This document shows, piece after piece, positions 9,642 through 19,559 of a DNA stretch of 64,000 nt; the stretch's first letter is position 1, and the number at the start of each line of letters is the position of its first letter. The translations under genes and the position numbers were made by a program. The stretch comes from Rikenellaceae bacterium (lineage in GTDB: Bacteria > Bacteroidota > Bacteroidia > Bacteroidales > UBA932). The notes below the pieces were generated by a model. It was given only the letters and a program-made list of their open reading frames with translations. It was not told the DNA's origin and ran no database searches. Location of the stretch: NCBI GenBank assembly GCA_022766385.1, contig JALEPJ010000003.1:18231-82230 (forward strand), read 5' to 3'.

Positions 9642-12068
9642 ATGAAAGATACTACGAGAAAGAAAATAGTCAAATGGTTCTGGGTATTGGTTACAGCGCC
9701 GATTGCGCTGATTCTTCTGCTCCTTCTTCTGGTGGGGCTTTTCGCCAAAATCCCGTCATTCGAAGAACTTGAGAATCCGGACAACAAGCTTGCGACCCAG
9801 GTGATTTCCGAAGACGGACAGGTCCTCACCACCTTCCATGTGGAGAACAGGACCTATGTATCCTATGACCAGCTCGCTCCGAGTCTGATTCAGGCCGCCA
9901 TCGCTACCGAGGACGAGCGCTTCTACAAACACTCGGGCATAGACTTCATCAGCCTCGGCCGAGTGGCTGTCAAGACCCTGCTTCTGAACAATTCCAGCCA
10001 GGGAGGAGGAAGTACCATTACTCAGCAGCTTGCCAAGACCCTCTATCCCCGTCAGGAGGTGACGAGCAAGATTCCGGGTGCATCGAAGTTCGTTATGGTC
10101 TGGAATAAGCTCAAGGAATGGATTACTGCGGTCAAACTCGAACGCGACTATACCAAGGAGGAGATTATCGATATGTATCTGAATTCGATTTTCTTCGGCA
10201 GCGGAGCTTACGGTGTGCGTGCTGCTTCCCAGACCTTCTTCGGCAAGGAGCCTATAGAACTGAATGTCGAGGAGAGCGCAATGCTCGTGGGTATGGTGAA
10301 CAAACCAACCCGCTACAATCCCCGCCTTAACCCGGACAAGGCCCTGGTGCGCAGGAACTTCGTAATTGGACAAATGGAAAAAGCCGGATATCTGACAGAG
10401 GCCGAGCGCGACTCCATCAGACTCATTCCGATAAATGTAGAGAACTATCAGGTGCAGGACCACAATGCCGGACTTGCCCCGTATTTCAGGGATATGCTCC
10501 GTCGCGTAATGAATGCCGAGAAGCCTAAACGTTCGAACTACAGTATGCCTGAGGACTATTCGGCCGATTCCCTCCGCTGGGAGAACGACCAGCTTTATGG
10601 CTGGCTGAACAAGAACAAAAAGCCGAGCGGGGAGAAATATGACCTTGACAGGGATGGCCTGCGTATCTACACTACCATTGATTCCCGTATGCAGAAATAT
10701 GCGGAAGAGGCTGTGGCTGAGCATCTTGGAAAGACTCTGCAGAAGAGTTTCGACAGAGAGAACAGGAATCTCAGGAACAAGCCTTTTGCCAATGATGTTG
10801 AGGATGATGTAAGAAACAGGCTGATGAGCCAGGCCCGCCGCTGGAGCGACCGCTACCGCCTGCAGAAGAAGGCAGGAATGTCTGAGAATGCGATACTCAA
10901 GCAGTTCTCCGAGCCTGTGCCTATGCAGGTGTTCAAATGGAAGGTCGAAAAGGACAAAAACGGAAAGGAGAGGGTCAAGGGTGTCGCTGTCGATACCGTA
11001 ATGACTCCGGACGATTCCATCAAGTACTACAAATCCATACTTCGCGCAGGCTTTATGGCCATCGAGCCGTCTTCAGGCCACGTAAAGGCCTATGTCGGCG
11101 GCCCGAACTACCGCTACTTCAAGTATGACAATGTCAGCCAGGGCAAGCGCCAGGTAGGTTCGACGATCAAGCCTTTCCTGTACACGACGGGCCTGATGAG
11201 CGGAATGTCACCGGACAGGGAGTTTATGAACAATCCTATTTCCTTCCCTTTCCCGGATGGCACCGTCTGGACTCCTCGAACCACTGACAAGGAAGAGTAC
11301 AAGGGCAAGCCTCTCACTATGAGACGCGGTCTTCAAATCAGCTCGAACAATATCTCAGCTTCGATAATGAAAGCGCTCTGTGAGGGTGACCCGTACTACA
11401 GCACCGGTCCTACTGCAATGATCAGTCTTATGCGCAATATGGGCATTACCAGCCATATAGACCCGGTACCATCCATCTGCGTGGGTGCAGCCGACCTGAA
11501 TGTATTCGAGATGGTGGCAGCTTACAACACCTTCCCTTCGGGAGGTATCTACTGCGAGCCAATCTTCGTGATGCGCATAGAGGACAATACCGGCAATACC
11601 ATCAGCAGCTTCACCAAGTCGCAGAAGCAGCCTCTCAATGAAACTGTAGCCTACAATATGGTGCAGATGATGAGGGGAGTGGTCGACGGAGGAACCGCCA
11701 GCCGTCTGCGCAGTGTGTACGGTCTGAAGGGCGAAATTGCCGGCAAGACAGGAACCACCAATGACAATTCCGATGGCTGGTTCATCGGATACACGCCTTC
11801 GATTACAGCCGGAGTATGGGTGGGCTGCGAAGACAGACAGGTTCATTTCCAGTCACTTGCACTTGGTGGTGGTTCGAATTCAGCCCTCCCTATCTGGGGC
11901 CTTTGGATGAAGAAATGTCTTGCTGACCCTAAACTTACGATTTCGGAAGCCGACCACTTTATTGAGCCTGCCATCAAGATACTTCCTCAGGATGGACAGG
12001 TTACCGAAATTCAGGAAACTATCGTTTCCAGCAAGGAACAACAGGAAGAAGAATCATTCTTTGATTGA
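9642..12068 (+). CDS. Penicillin-binding protein 1A (bifunctional transglycosylase/transpeptidase)
   Basis: GT51 motif (EDERFYKHSGID, GGSTITQQLAKTLYPRQ) and transpeptidase motifs (GSTIKPFLYT, AGKTGTTND). Start chosen at MKDTTRKKIVKWF; track ORF starts at 9540. Confidence 0.94.
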   Translation: MKDTTRKKIVKWFWVLVTAPIALILLLLLLVGLFAKIPSFEELENPDNKLATQVISEDGQVLTTFHVENRTYVSYDQLAPSLIQAAIATEDERFYKHSGIDFISLGRVAVKTLLLNNSSQGGGSTITQQLAKTLYPRQEVTSKIPGASKFVMVWNKLKEWITAVKLERDYTKEEIIDMYLNSIFFGSGAYGVRAASQTFFGKEPIELNVEESAMLVGMVNKPTRYNPRLNPDKALVRRNFVIGQMEKAGYLTEAERDSIRLIPINVENYQVQDHNAGLAPYFRDMLRRVMNAEKPKRSNYSMPEDYSADSLRWENDQLYGWLNKNKKPSGEKYDLDRDGLRIYTTIDSRMQKYAEEAVAEHLGKTLQKSFDRENRNLRNKPFANDVEDDVRNRLMSQARRWSDRYRLQKKAGMSENAILKQFSEPVPMQVFKWKVEKDKNGKERVKGVAVDTVMTPDDSIKYYKSILRAGFMAIEPSSGHVKAYVGGPNYRYFKYDNVSQGKRQVGSTIKPFLYTTGLMSGMSPDREFMNNPISFPFPDGTVWTPRTTDKEEYKGKPLTMRRGLQISSNNISASIMKALCEGDPYYSTGPTAMISLMRNMGITSHIDPVPSICVGAADLNVFEMVAAYNTFPSGGIYCEPIFVMRIEDNTGNTISSFTKSQKQPLNETVAYNMVQMMRGVVDGGTASRLRSVYGLKGEIAGKTGTTNDNSDGWFIGYTPSITAGVWVGCEDRQVHFQSLALGGGSNSALPIWGLWMKKCLADPKLTISEADHFIEPAIKILPQDGQVTEIQETIVSSKEQQEEESFFD

Positions 12069-12071
12069 TAA

Positions 12072-13088
12072 ATGGCTAAATACAATTCTGTAGCAGTATT
12101 CTACGGCAGCGACTCTTCTGAATGGGAGGTATCCTGCCGCAGCGGTGAGTTTACCGCATCACGTATTGACGGAGAAATTTACGACGTATATGAGATTCTG
12201 GCCCGCTTCGGCAAATGGGAGCTCGTCGCATACCGCAAGCGCCACTCTATGCGCGTCATCTTCCCTGAAGGCGCGCGTCCTCAGGTTGACAAGACGGATT
12301 GCTCCATAATTGTCAATTGCGAAAAGGTGATGTTTGATTACATCTATATCATGCAGCACGGCAGACCGGGCGAGAACGGTCTCCTTCAGGGCTATTTCGA
12401 GATGCTGGGCATTCCTTACAGCGGCTGCAATTCCTTTGTCAGCGCTGTAGCCTTCGACAAGTTCGCCTGCAAGAATTACCTTCGTGACGTTGACTTCGTA
12501 CATTGCGCCCCTGACATCTTCGTGCGCAAGGGAACAGACATCAGCGACCTCAAGGACAGGGTTTGCTCGAAACTCCGCTTCCCGGTATTCGTGAAACCTA
12601 CCGACGGTGGTTCCAGCTTCGGAATCACCAAGCTGGAATCGGTGGATGAGTTGGAGACGGCTGTGAATTTCGCCTTCTCAGAGGGTCCTATGGTCATCAT
12701 CGAACAGGGCATTTCCGGCCGTGAGCTGACCTGTGGAGTGTATTTCGATGGAGAAAAGGTCAAAGCTCTCCCTCCTATTGAGATAGTCACGGAGAATGAG
12801 TATTTCGATTATGACGCCAAGTACAACGGCAAGAGCCAGGAACTCTGTCCTGCTCCGATATCCGCCGAGGAAACAGCTCTCGTGCAGGATACCACTTGCC
12901 GCATTTACAAGCAGCTCGGCTGCTCGGGCGTTGTCAGAATAGACTATATACTCGCTGAGGACGGACTTTATTTCTTGGAAATCAATACCATACCGGGTAT
13001 GACCAGCGCTTCTCTCATTCCTAAGATGGTCAGGACCGCGGGTATGGATATGACGGCCTTCCTCTCCCAGATTATCGAAAACTCCTGA
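12072..13088 (+). CDS. ddl: D-alanine--D-alanine ligase
   Basis: 338 aa ATP-grasp; FVKPTDGGSSFGITK, EINTIPGMT motifs. Confidence 0.94.
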   Translation: MAKYNSVAVFYGSDSSEWEVSCRSGEFTASRIDGEIYDVYEILARFGKWELVAYRKRHSMRVIFPEGARPQVDKTDCSIIVNCEKVMFDYIYIMQHGRPGENGLLQGYFEMLGIPYSGCNSFVSAVAFDKFACKNYLRDVDFVHCAPDIFVRKGTDISDLKDRVCSKLRFPVFVKPTDGGSSFGITKLESVDELETAVNFAFSEGPMVIIEQGISGRELTCGVYFDGEKVKALPPIEIVTENEYFDYDAKYNGKSQELCPAPISAEETALVQDTTCRIYKQLGCSGVVRIDYILAEDGLYFLEINTIPGMTSASLIPKMVRTAGMDMTAFLSQIIENS

Positions 13089-13097
13089 TAGGTTCCG

Positions 13098-13988
13098 ATG
13101 CTTCTGTCCGAGTTCATAAAAGAGGCTGTTTCCGCCCTTGAGCGCCTTTATCCCGTTCCTGAGGCCAGAAGTCTGGTCAATCTCCTCTGCGAACACGAAC
13201 TGGGAGTCAAAAGCTATACGCATATTATTGAGCCTCAATATCTTGTCCCGGATAATAAGCTGGAGGATATGTCTGCTGCGATCGACCGTCTGGCAATGGG
13301 AGAGCCGATACAGCATATTATCGGCAGCGCTCCTTTCTGCGGCCGCAGCTTCAAGGTGACGCGGGATGTGCTCATTCCGCGGCCAGAGACTGAACTTCTG
13401 GTCAATGAAGCGGTGAAAGAAATCCTCAGGCTGCGGTCCGAAAGGGGCGAAGGATCATCCGTGCGAGTCCTCGACCTTTGTACCGGCTCGGGCTGCATAG
13501 CCTGGACTCTGGCATTGCCCCCGGCAATGGCCGAAGTGGTGGCAGTCGATGTCTCGGAGAAGGCTCTGGAAGTGGCCTCCTCTCAGCTGTTTGGGCACGA
13601 AATCGATGAAAGCGCATATGCGCGCCCCCTCTTTGTTCAGGGCGATGTTCTGGATACGGATCAGGATTTTGAGTATGGTCCATTCGATCTCATTCTCAGC
13701 AATCCGCCATATGTCAAGGAGTCTGAAAAGTCCCTGATGCGCAGCAATGTTCTTGATTATGAGCCTTCTATAGCTCTTTTTGTGAGTGATGACGATCCCC
13801 TGCTCTTCTACAGGGCAGTAGCAAAATGGGCGGACCGTTTCCTAAGGGAGGGCGCGATGGGCATAGTGGAGATCAATGAGGCCCTAGGAGATGAAACGAT
13901 GGCCCTTTTCAGGGATGCAGGATTCCGGGAATTGAGGCTCATAAAGGATTTTTATAATAAAAACCGTTTCGTTTCCTTCCGTAAATAG
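13098..13988 (+). CDS. prmC: Peptide chain release factor N5-glutamine methyltransferase
   Basis: 296 aa; VLDLCTGSGCIAWTLAL, SNPPYVKESE (NPPY motif). Confidence 0.93.
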   Translation: MLLSEFIKEAVSALERLYPVPEARSLVNLLCEHELGVKSYTHIIEPQYLVPDNKLEDMSAAIDRLAMGEPIQHIIGSAPFCGRSFKVTRDVLIPRPETELLVNEAVKEILRLRSERGEGSSVRVLDLCTGSGCIAWTLALPPAMAEVVAVDVSEKALEVASSQLFGHEIDESAYARPLFVQGDVLDTDQDFEYGPFDLILSNPPYVKESEKSLMRSNVLDYEPSIALFVSDDDPLLFYRAVAKWADRFLREGAMGIVEINEALGDETMALFRDAGFRELRLIKDFYNKNRFVSFRK

Positions 13989-14024
13989 CCCTCCGGCGTA
14001 GCCCTGCGAGTGTTTTTGAAGATT

Positions 14025-14056
14025 AGCCGTTTTCTTTTTCGGAAAGCGGCTGTTTT
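14025..14056 (+). terminator. Rho-independent terminator downstream of prmC
   Basis: AGCCGTTTTC-tttttcg-GGAAAGCGGCT stem (10 bp, one G-U) followed by GTTTTT. Confidence 0.7.
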
Positions 14057-14101
14057 TCATTCACTTTGCAGACGAAACAGACATACTATGAACATCGAGC
14101 T

Positions 14102-15352
14102 ATGAAAAACTTTACGGTCGCCGGGGCAGCCGCCAAGCTGTGGCTGCTTCTGGGGCTGTCAATAATGGCGGTCCCTCTCTCTTGCGAGAAACACACTGAA
14201 GACGAAGATCCCCTGAGTTCGAAGCTGTCTCTCAGCGAGCTTGCAGGCATCTTTTCAGCCCTTCCCCTGGAACAGGAGCATCTGGACGAAGTCTTCTCGG
14301 CAGTAAGCTCATCTTCGGCCAATGGCTATGATGAGGAATACACGATGTCGCAGCTGTTCAGTGCCCCAGGAGAGGGAGTTGGCGGCTCCGAGGTAAAGTC
14401 GGGGCAATGGTCGTATCCCCTGCGGGAACTTCTAAAGGAGCACGTGCGGGTCAATTATGCCACTAAGGCAGGCCCTTCGGCAGACGAGTACCTGGAGGCA
14501 ATAATGGACTCTGACGCACAGATCTATTGGCCTTATTCATCATCCTGGGACGGGAAGACTCCGCCCATCATTACCTTCGACCCAGGCGTTGAGGCACTTT
14601 CCAATGTGGGCTGGTTCCGCCGGGAGGACGGTGTGGTGGAGGAACTGGTCGTGACGGAGAAGATGGCTATGGAAAGGCCGGTATGGGTTATCAATTCAAA
14701 CGACGACAGTGCCTACACATCTTTGGAGCTGCTGCGCCGACAGGACCCGTCATGGGGCAGCGGAGGCAGTATCATTGTCAGCCCTAAGCGCAGCGGGGCA
14801 GGATTTTCAGAAACGGGTACTTCCTCGACAAGAGCTGGAGGAGAGGCTTCGCCAGTTCCGTTAGACTCTGAAGAGAAGAAGGTCAAATCACTGCTGCTCA
14901 AGGATTTCACTATGATAAGACATTATGACTGCTGGTTTGCAGGTGCATCGGAGTTCTTCGTCAAATGCGGGGCGGTGGAGGATTTTACAGCGAGTACGGA
15001 GGCTGAATTGAGACTCTATGTTCCGAGCATCACTGACTTTATGATTTCCGTTAAGCGTTCGCAGCTTGGCCAGAAGCTTCCGTTCAATGCCCTGTTGGTT
15101 TCAGAATGGACTGAACAGTTGGAGAATATGGCTTTGATGATAACAGAGGATGACGGCGGCACCAGAACCAGCTGGAACTGTTCAGCCATGGTAAAAATCA
15201 AGTCCAAGAGCTATGGATTCGACATTTCCCTGCCTTTCAACAGCAGGGATGACATAGTCTGGAGAGGGCAGGTTTCCAGGAAATATTTCGAGGCATATAA
15301 CGATGTTGAGGGACATTTCGGGGATGTCTATCTTACCTTTGAAATTTTATAG
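14102..15352 (+). CDS. Uncharacterised secreted protein, probable lipoprotein
   Basis: Start taken at MKNFTVAGAAAKLWLLLGLSIMAVPLSCEKH (hydrophobic leader ending in Cys). No family recognised by eye. Confidence 0.6.
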   Translation: MKNFTVAGAAAKLWLLLGLSIMAVPLSCEKHTEDEDPLSSKLSLSELAGIFSALPLEQEHLDEVFSAVSSSSANGYDEEYTMSQLFSAPGEGVGGSEVKSGQWSYPLRELLKEHVRVNYATKAGPSADEYLEAIMDSDAQIYWPYSSSWDGKTPPIITFDPGVEALSNVGWFRREDGVVEELVVTEKMAMERPVWVINSNDDSAYTSLELLRRQDPSWGSGGSIIVSPKRSGAGFSETGTSSTRAGGEASPVPLDSEEKKVKSLLLKDFTMIRHYDCWFAGASEFFVKCGAVEDFTASTEAELRLYVPSITDFMISVKRSQLGQKLPFNALLVSEWTEQLENMALMITEDDGGTRTSWNCSAMVKIKSKSYGFDISLPFNSRDDIVWRGQVSRKYFEAYNDVEGHFGDVYLTFEIL

Positions 15353-15384
15353 GCTTTGAATGTTGTGTGAAGTGTTAAAATTCA

Positions 15385-15392
15385 TATATTTG
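15385..15392 (+). promoter_or_regulatory. Bacteroidota-type -7 box (TATATTTG) upstream of the M24 aminopeptidase
   Basis: TAnnTTTG consensus 33 bp upstream of the start codon. Confidence 0.55.
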
Positions 15393-15425
15393 CTTCTATC
15401 GGTTGATTAAGCAGAAACCGACAGA

Positions 15426-16856
15426 ATGAATATGTTCAATAAACTGACTTACACTAGAAGACGCTCAGCTCTTGTGGCCGGAATGAAGGCGCGCGGAGCA
15501 TCCGGACTGGTCCTTTTCGTTGGTAACGTTGATGCTCCGGCACAGTATAGGGACAATTGCTACAAATACCGTCAGGACAGCAACTGGATCTATTTCTTTG
15601 GAATCGATGAACCCCGCTTTGCAGCCACCATTGACCTGGATAACGGGGATGAAACCGTCTATGCAGACGATTTTTCTATAGATGACATTATATGGATGGG
15701 TCCTACACCTTCTGTGGCGTCTCAGGCGGCAGAAGTCGGTGTAGAACATACTGCAGCATATTCGGCTCTGGATGAGGTTGTTGCTAAGGCCAAGGCCCAA
15801 GGAAGAAGCATACATTTCCTTCCTGCCAGCCGCTATTATCAGGCGATGAAGCTCGCGTCTCTGACTGGACTTGCACCTGAAGATACCTTCTCGAAGGGCA
15901 AGGCAGGCTGTCCTGCAGCGTCATTGCCAATGGTTGAGAGTGTCATCGCCCTTAGACTGATCAAGGAGGAACAGGAGATTGCTCTCATTGACGAGGCTTG
16001 TACTCTCGGCCAGAAGATGCATAGCATTGCCCGTGACAATATCCGTCTCGGCATCAAGGAGCAGGAGATAGTCGGTGCAATGGAAGGCTTTGCAATCGCG
16101 AAGGGCTGGGGAGTTTCCTTTGCCACCATTCTTACCCAGCACGGTGAGATTTTCCATTGTCACTCACACGATGCTCTGGTTGAGGATGGCAGGCTGATGG
16201 TCATTGATGCAGGCCTGGAGTCCAATGACCATTATGCTTCGGACTTCACCCGTACCTATCCTACAGGAGGCAAGTACACTTCAAAGCAGAGGGATATCTA
16301 TCAGATTGTGTATGAGTGCAATGAGCTTGCATTCGAGCTTTCCCGTCCTGGTACGTCCTATCGCGATGTCCATTTGGCAATGGCCAGAAAGATGCTTGAG
16401 GGCCTGAAGTCTCTTGAGCTCGTCAGGGGTGATGTTGACGAAATGCTTGCTCAGGGTGTTGCAGGTCTGTTTATGCCTCACGGACTTGGACACAATATGG
16501 GTATCGACGTCCACGATATGGAAGATTTGGGAGAAAACCTCGTAGGATACGGTTCTGGACAGAGCCGCTCGTCACAACTCGGCCTTGGCAGCCTCAGAAT
16601 GGCCCGCATTCTTGAGCCAGGACATGTTATCACTGACGAGCCTGGTATCTACTTCATCCCAGCCCTCATTGAAAGCTGGAAGGTAAGCGGCCAGGGCAAG
16701 GACTTCATCAATTACGACAAGTTGAAGTCTTACTACGATTTCGGAGGAATCAGACTCGAGGATGACGTTCTGATTACCCCTGATGGAGCGCGCAGACTCG
16801 GTGCAAAGCGTTTGCCTATTGCGCCTGATGACGTTGAGGCTGCAATGGCGAAATAA
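15426..16856 (+). CDS. Aminopeptidase P family protein (M24, Xaa-Pro aminopeptidase)
   Basis: 476 aa; N-terminal AMP_N-like domain (DSNWIYFFGIDEP), metal-ligand blocks VIDAGLESNDHYASDFTRTYP, FMPHGLGHNMGIDVHD, EPGIYF. Confidence 0.93.
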   Translation: MNMFNKLTYTRRRSALVAGMKARGASGLVLFVGNVDAPAQYRDNCYKYRQDSNWIYFFGIDEPRFAATIDLDNGDETVYADDFSIDDIIWMGPTPSVASQAAEVGVEHTAAYSALDEVVAKAKAQGRSIHFLPASRYYQAMKLASLTGLAPEDTFSKGKAGCPAASLPMVESVIALRLIKEEQEIALIDEACTLGQKMHSIARDNIRLGIKEQEIVGAMEGFAIAKGWGVSFATILTQHGEIFHCHSHDALVEDGRLMVIDAGLESNDHYASDFTRTYPTGGKYTSKQRDIYQIVYECNELAFELSRPGTSYRDVHLAMARKMLEGLKSLELVRGDVDEMLAQGVAGLFMPHGLGHNMGIDVHDMEDLGENLVGYGSGQSRSSQLGLGSLRMARILEPGHVITDEPGIYFIPALIESWKVSGQGKDFINYDKLKSYYDFGGIRLEDDVLITPDGARRLGAKRLPIAPDDVEAAMAK

Positions 16857-16873
16857 GAATAAAAGGAACAACG

Positions 16874-17359
16874 ATGCTTGCACTAAGTATTATCGCAGTA
16901 ATTGCCGGAATAATAGGAATAATCGGCAGTATAGTCCCAGGGCTTCCGGGTCCACCCATCAGTTGGGTAGGCCTGCTTCTGGCTTACTTGACCCACGGAC
17001 CTGGCAAGGATGGGGACCCAATGAGTCTCCGCTTCCTGATGATATGGCTGGTCGTTACAGTTGTGGTGACTATTTTGGACTATGTGGTACCGTCCTATTT
17101 TACAAGAGTTTCAGGCGGCACCAAGACTGCGGGGCGAGGAGCTATTGCCGGCCTGATAGTCGGGCTTCTGGTTCCTCCTGTCGGGATTTTCGTGGGTACT
17201 CTTCTGGGAGCCTTTCTCGCGGACTTCTTCATTGAGGACAGGGGAGCGTGGCAGTCTTTCAAGGCTTCAATCGGAGCCTTTTTGGGCTTTCTCTGCGGTA
17301 CTGGAATGAAACTGATTGCCTGCGGTATGATGTTCTATTACACAATAGTGTTTCTATAG
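16874..17359 (+). CDS. DUF456-type small membrane protein
   Basis: 161 aa; IIGIIGSIVPGLPGPPISWVGLL and glycine-rich TM repeats typical of DUF456. Confidence 0.8.
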   Translation: MLALSIIAVIAGIIGIIGSIVPGLPGPPISWVGLLLAYLTHGPGKDGDPMSLRFLMIWLVVTVVVTILDYVVPSYFTRVSGGTKTAGRGAIAGLIVGLLVPPVGIFVGTLLGAFLADFFIEDRGAWQSFKASIGAFLGFLCGTGMKLIACGMMFYYTIVFL

Positions 17360-17362
17360 TCT

Positions 17363-18169
17363 TTGTGGTCTGGTGCGGATTGGTATGAGGCGATGGATAA
17401 GATTTTCAATGACTTGAAGATTAAGGATTTCGGCGTGGCGTTGCTGGATATGGCGATGCCACGCCTTTGCGTTGTTTGCGCTTCGCCCCTTCTTTTGCGT
17501 GAACGCTGCATCTGCACTTCGTGCCTGATGGACTTGCCCTTTACCCATTTCTGGAAGCAATCCCGGAATCCGATGGCTGACCGTTTCAATGAGCAGATTC
17601 AGAAAGCCTTTTCTTCGACTTCAGATCCAAGCTCTTTCGAGCCTTACGCCTATGCTGTATCCCTTTTCTTCTATAACTCAGAATCCCCGTACAAGCGCAT
17701 TCCGCATCATCTCAAATACGAGGGAGGTATAGCTTCCGGACGTTTCTTTGCTGCAATCCTGGCCGATAGGATTAAAGGTTCAGAATTCTTTTCTGATATT
17801 GATTTGATACTGCCTGTGCCCCTGCATTGGCGGAGACGCCGGAAAAGAGGTTATAATCAGGCTGAGGTAATAGCCTCGGAACTGGCCTCGGCCCTTGCAG
17901 TGCAGATGAATACTAAACTCTTGGTCAGAAAGCGATATGCTCGGTCCCAAATCAATGTTTCTGTCGAAACGAAAGGCGAAAATGTACGTGGAGCATTCGC
18001 CCTGTCCAAGTCTGTAAACAAGATTGGTATGCCTCGTCACGTCCTGATTGTAGATGACACCTTTACCACCGGATCTACGCTGAACGCCTGCCGCGAGGCT
18101 CTTCGTACTGTCTGGCCGCCTTCGGTCCGGATATCTGTGGCTACTCTTGCCTACGTGAGTGCTACCTGA
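17363..18169 (+). CDS. ComF family phosphoribosyltransferase-like protein
   Basis: 268 aa; Cys-rich N-terminus (CVVCASPLLLRERCICTSC), HWRRRRKRGYNQAEVIA, VLIVDDTFTTGSTLNAC. Confidence 0.92.
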   Translation: MWSGADWYEAMDKIFNDLKIKDFGVALLDMAMPRLCVVCASPLLLRERCICTSCLMDLPFTHFWKQSRNPMADRFNEQIQKAFSSTSDPSSFEPYAYAVSLFFYNSESPYKRIPHHLKYEGGIASGRFFAAILADRIKGSEFFSDIDLILPVPLHWRRRRKRGYNQAEVIASELASALAVQMNTKLLVRKRYARSQINVSVETKGENVRGAFALSKSVNKIGMPRHVLIVDDTFTTGSTLNACREALRTVWPPSVRISVATLAYVSAT

Positions 18170-18178
18170 CTTTTGCTT

Positions 18179-19471
18179 TTATTCAGGTAGATTCTTCTTT
18201 GGATTGGCAGGTACTCCGAGTTTTATGACCTGACGTGCCGACTGCACTATACTTCTGCCTGAATCTTTCAGTTTCTCTGAACAACTGTCGTAATATCTTG
18301 TGGCTTCAGCAAGTTTGTTACCCATTTCAGCATGTGCCTTTGCGAAATCAGCCACACGTTCCACCATCCTTTCTGCTGCAGCTATGATCTGCTGCTGATT
18401 ACGAGCCTGCTCGACATTGGTCCAGGCTATGTTGATCATCCTCAGGAAAGGCATAAGGGTCTCTTCACTGCAGATCAGGACTCCTTGTGAATAAGCCTCT
18501 CTCCATAGTTTTCCGTCTTCGTTGTAGGCAAGCTGCAGTGCCGGATAATTCGGGACGAACATAAGAGTGTAGTCGAGCATACGGTGTTTTGGGCGCAAGT
18601 ATTTATCATAGCTTTTCCCCGCCAGTTTCTTGACTTGCTCCCGTATCGCAAGCAGATTCCGTTTTGAAGACTCCCTTCGTTCCTGCTCATTTTCTGCTTC
18701 TACGTAATCACTGTATGCTGCGAGAGATACCTTCGCATCTATCACAATATCATTGTCGTCCGGAAGGTGCAGGATAAAATCGGGACGCATAGTTTTTTCC
18801 GTGTCCTCATTAGTTATCAGGAAGCCCAGTTCATCCCTCAAGCTGGCTTCTTTCTCGTAATCGCGCCCCTCCACAAGTCCTTCAGCATTAAGAAGATTCG
18901 CGAGCACAGTCTCTCCCCAGCAGCCTTGAAGCTTTTTCTGTCCCCGCAGCGCTTCTGCCAGATGATCAGCTTTTCCTCCTATGCTGCGGCTGTGCTCCTC
19001 GAGGCTCTTCACTGCCGAATCGAACTTCTCCTTCATCTCCGCCGCATCCTTCAATTGCGTACGGCAGTTGCTTTCGAAGGCCTCCTTCATATCCTTGAGC
19101 TCCTTCCCAAGGTCGCCGCTGATATTGTCAAAGGTTTCCTTCGCTTTTTGAGTCAATGCTTCCTCGCGAAGCTTCAGCAGCTCTTCGGTGCGAGCGCTCA
19201 TTTCGGCCTTGACTATTGCCAATTCCTGCTCCAAGTCCTTCTCGTGCTGGGCTTTTAGCTCTTCAATATGGGCCTTGTGCTGCTCCTTCAGCTCGCTGAT
19301 GATCGCCATATTCTGCCGCCTCAATTCCTCAATCGCCGCCTCGGCGCTTTTCTTCCCCGCAAGAGCCTCCGCCGCCCGTCCTTTCCAGCGCAGAGTCACA
19401 ATAATATGTGTCAATGCCCAAACGGCAACAATAAGCGCGATTCCGCAAAGTATGTATATCAGTTTTTCTCC
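18179..19471 (-). CDS. rmuC: DNA recombination protein RmuC homologue
   Basis: Coiled coil followed by RmuC domain (KLQGCWGETVLANLLNAEGLVEGRDYEKE, MRPDFILHLPDDNDIVIDAKVSLAAY). Start approximated at MGEKLIYILCG; track ORF begins at 19528. Confidence 0.92.
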   Translation of the reverse strand, partial: GEKLIYILCGIALIVAVWALTHIIVTLRWKGRAAEALAGKKSAEAAIEELRRQNMAIISELKEQHKAHIEELKAQHEKDLEQELAIVKAEMSARTEELLKLREEALTQKAKETFDNISGDLGKELKDMKEAFESNCRTQLKDAAEMKEKFDSAVKSLEEHSRSIGGKADHLAEALRGQKKLQGCWGETVLANLLNAEGLVEGRDYEKEASLRDELGFLITNEDTEKTMRPDFILHLPDDNDIVIDAKVSLAAYSDYVEAENEQERRESSKRNLLAIREQVKKLAGKSYDKYLRPKHRMLDYTLMFVPNYPALQLAYNEDGKLWREAYSQGVLICSEETLMPFLRMINIAWTNVEQARNQQQIIAAAERMVERVADFAKAHAEMGNKLAEATRYYDSCSEKLKDSGRSIVQSARQVIKLGVPANPKKNLPE

Positions 19472-19551
19472 CATTTCTTCCTCTTTTTTTGCAAAGATAG
19501 TGTTTACTTGTGCCAGGCTGAAGCACAAGTGCTAAAATTTTCATTATTTTT

Positions 19552-19559
19552 TGAAATAT
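19552..19559. repeat. Left copy of putative 8-bp target-site duplication TGAAATAT
   Basis: TGAAATAT abuts the left end of the IS4-type element; identical octamer at 20458..20465. Confidence 0.65.

Noticed and set aside
9756-10724. 322-aa minus-strand ORF antisense to PBP1A
   Set aside because: Shadow ORF opposite well-conserved GT51/transpeptidase coding sequence.
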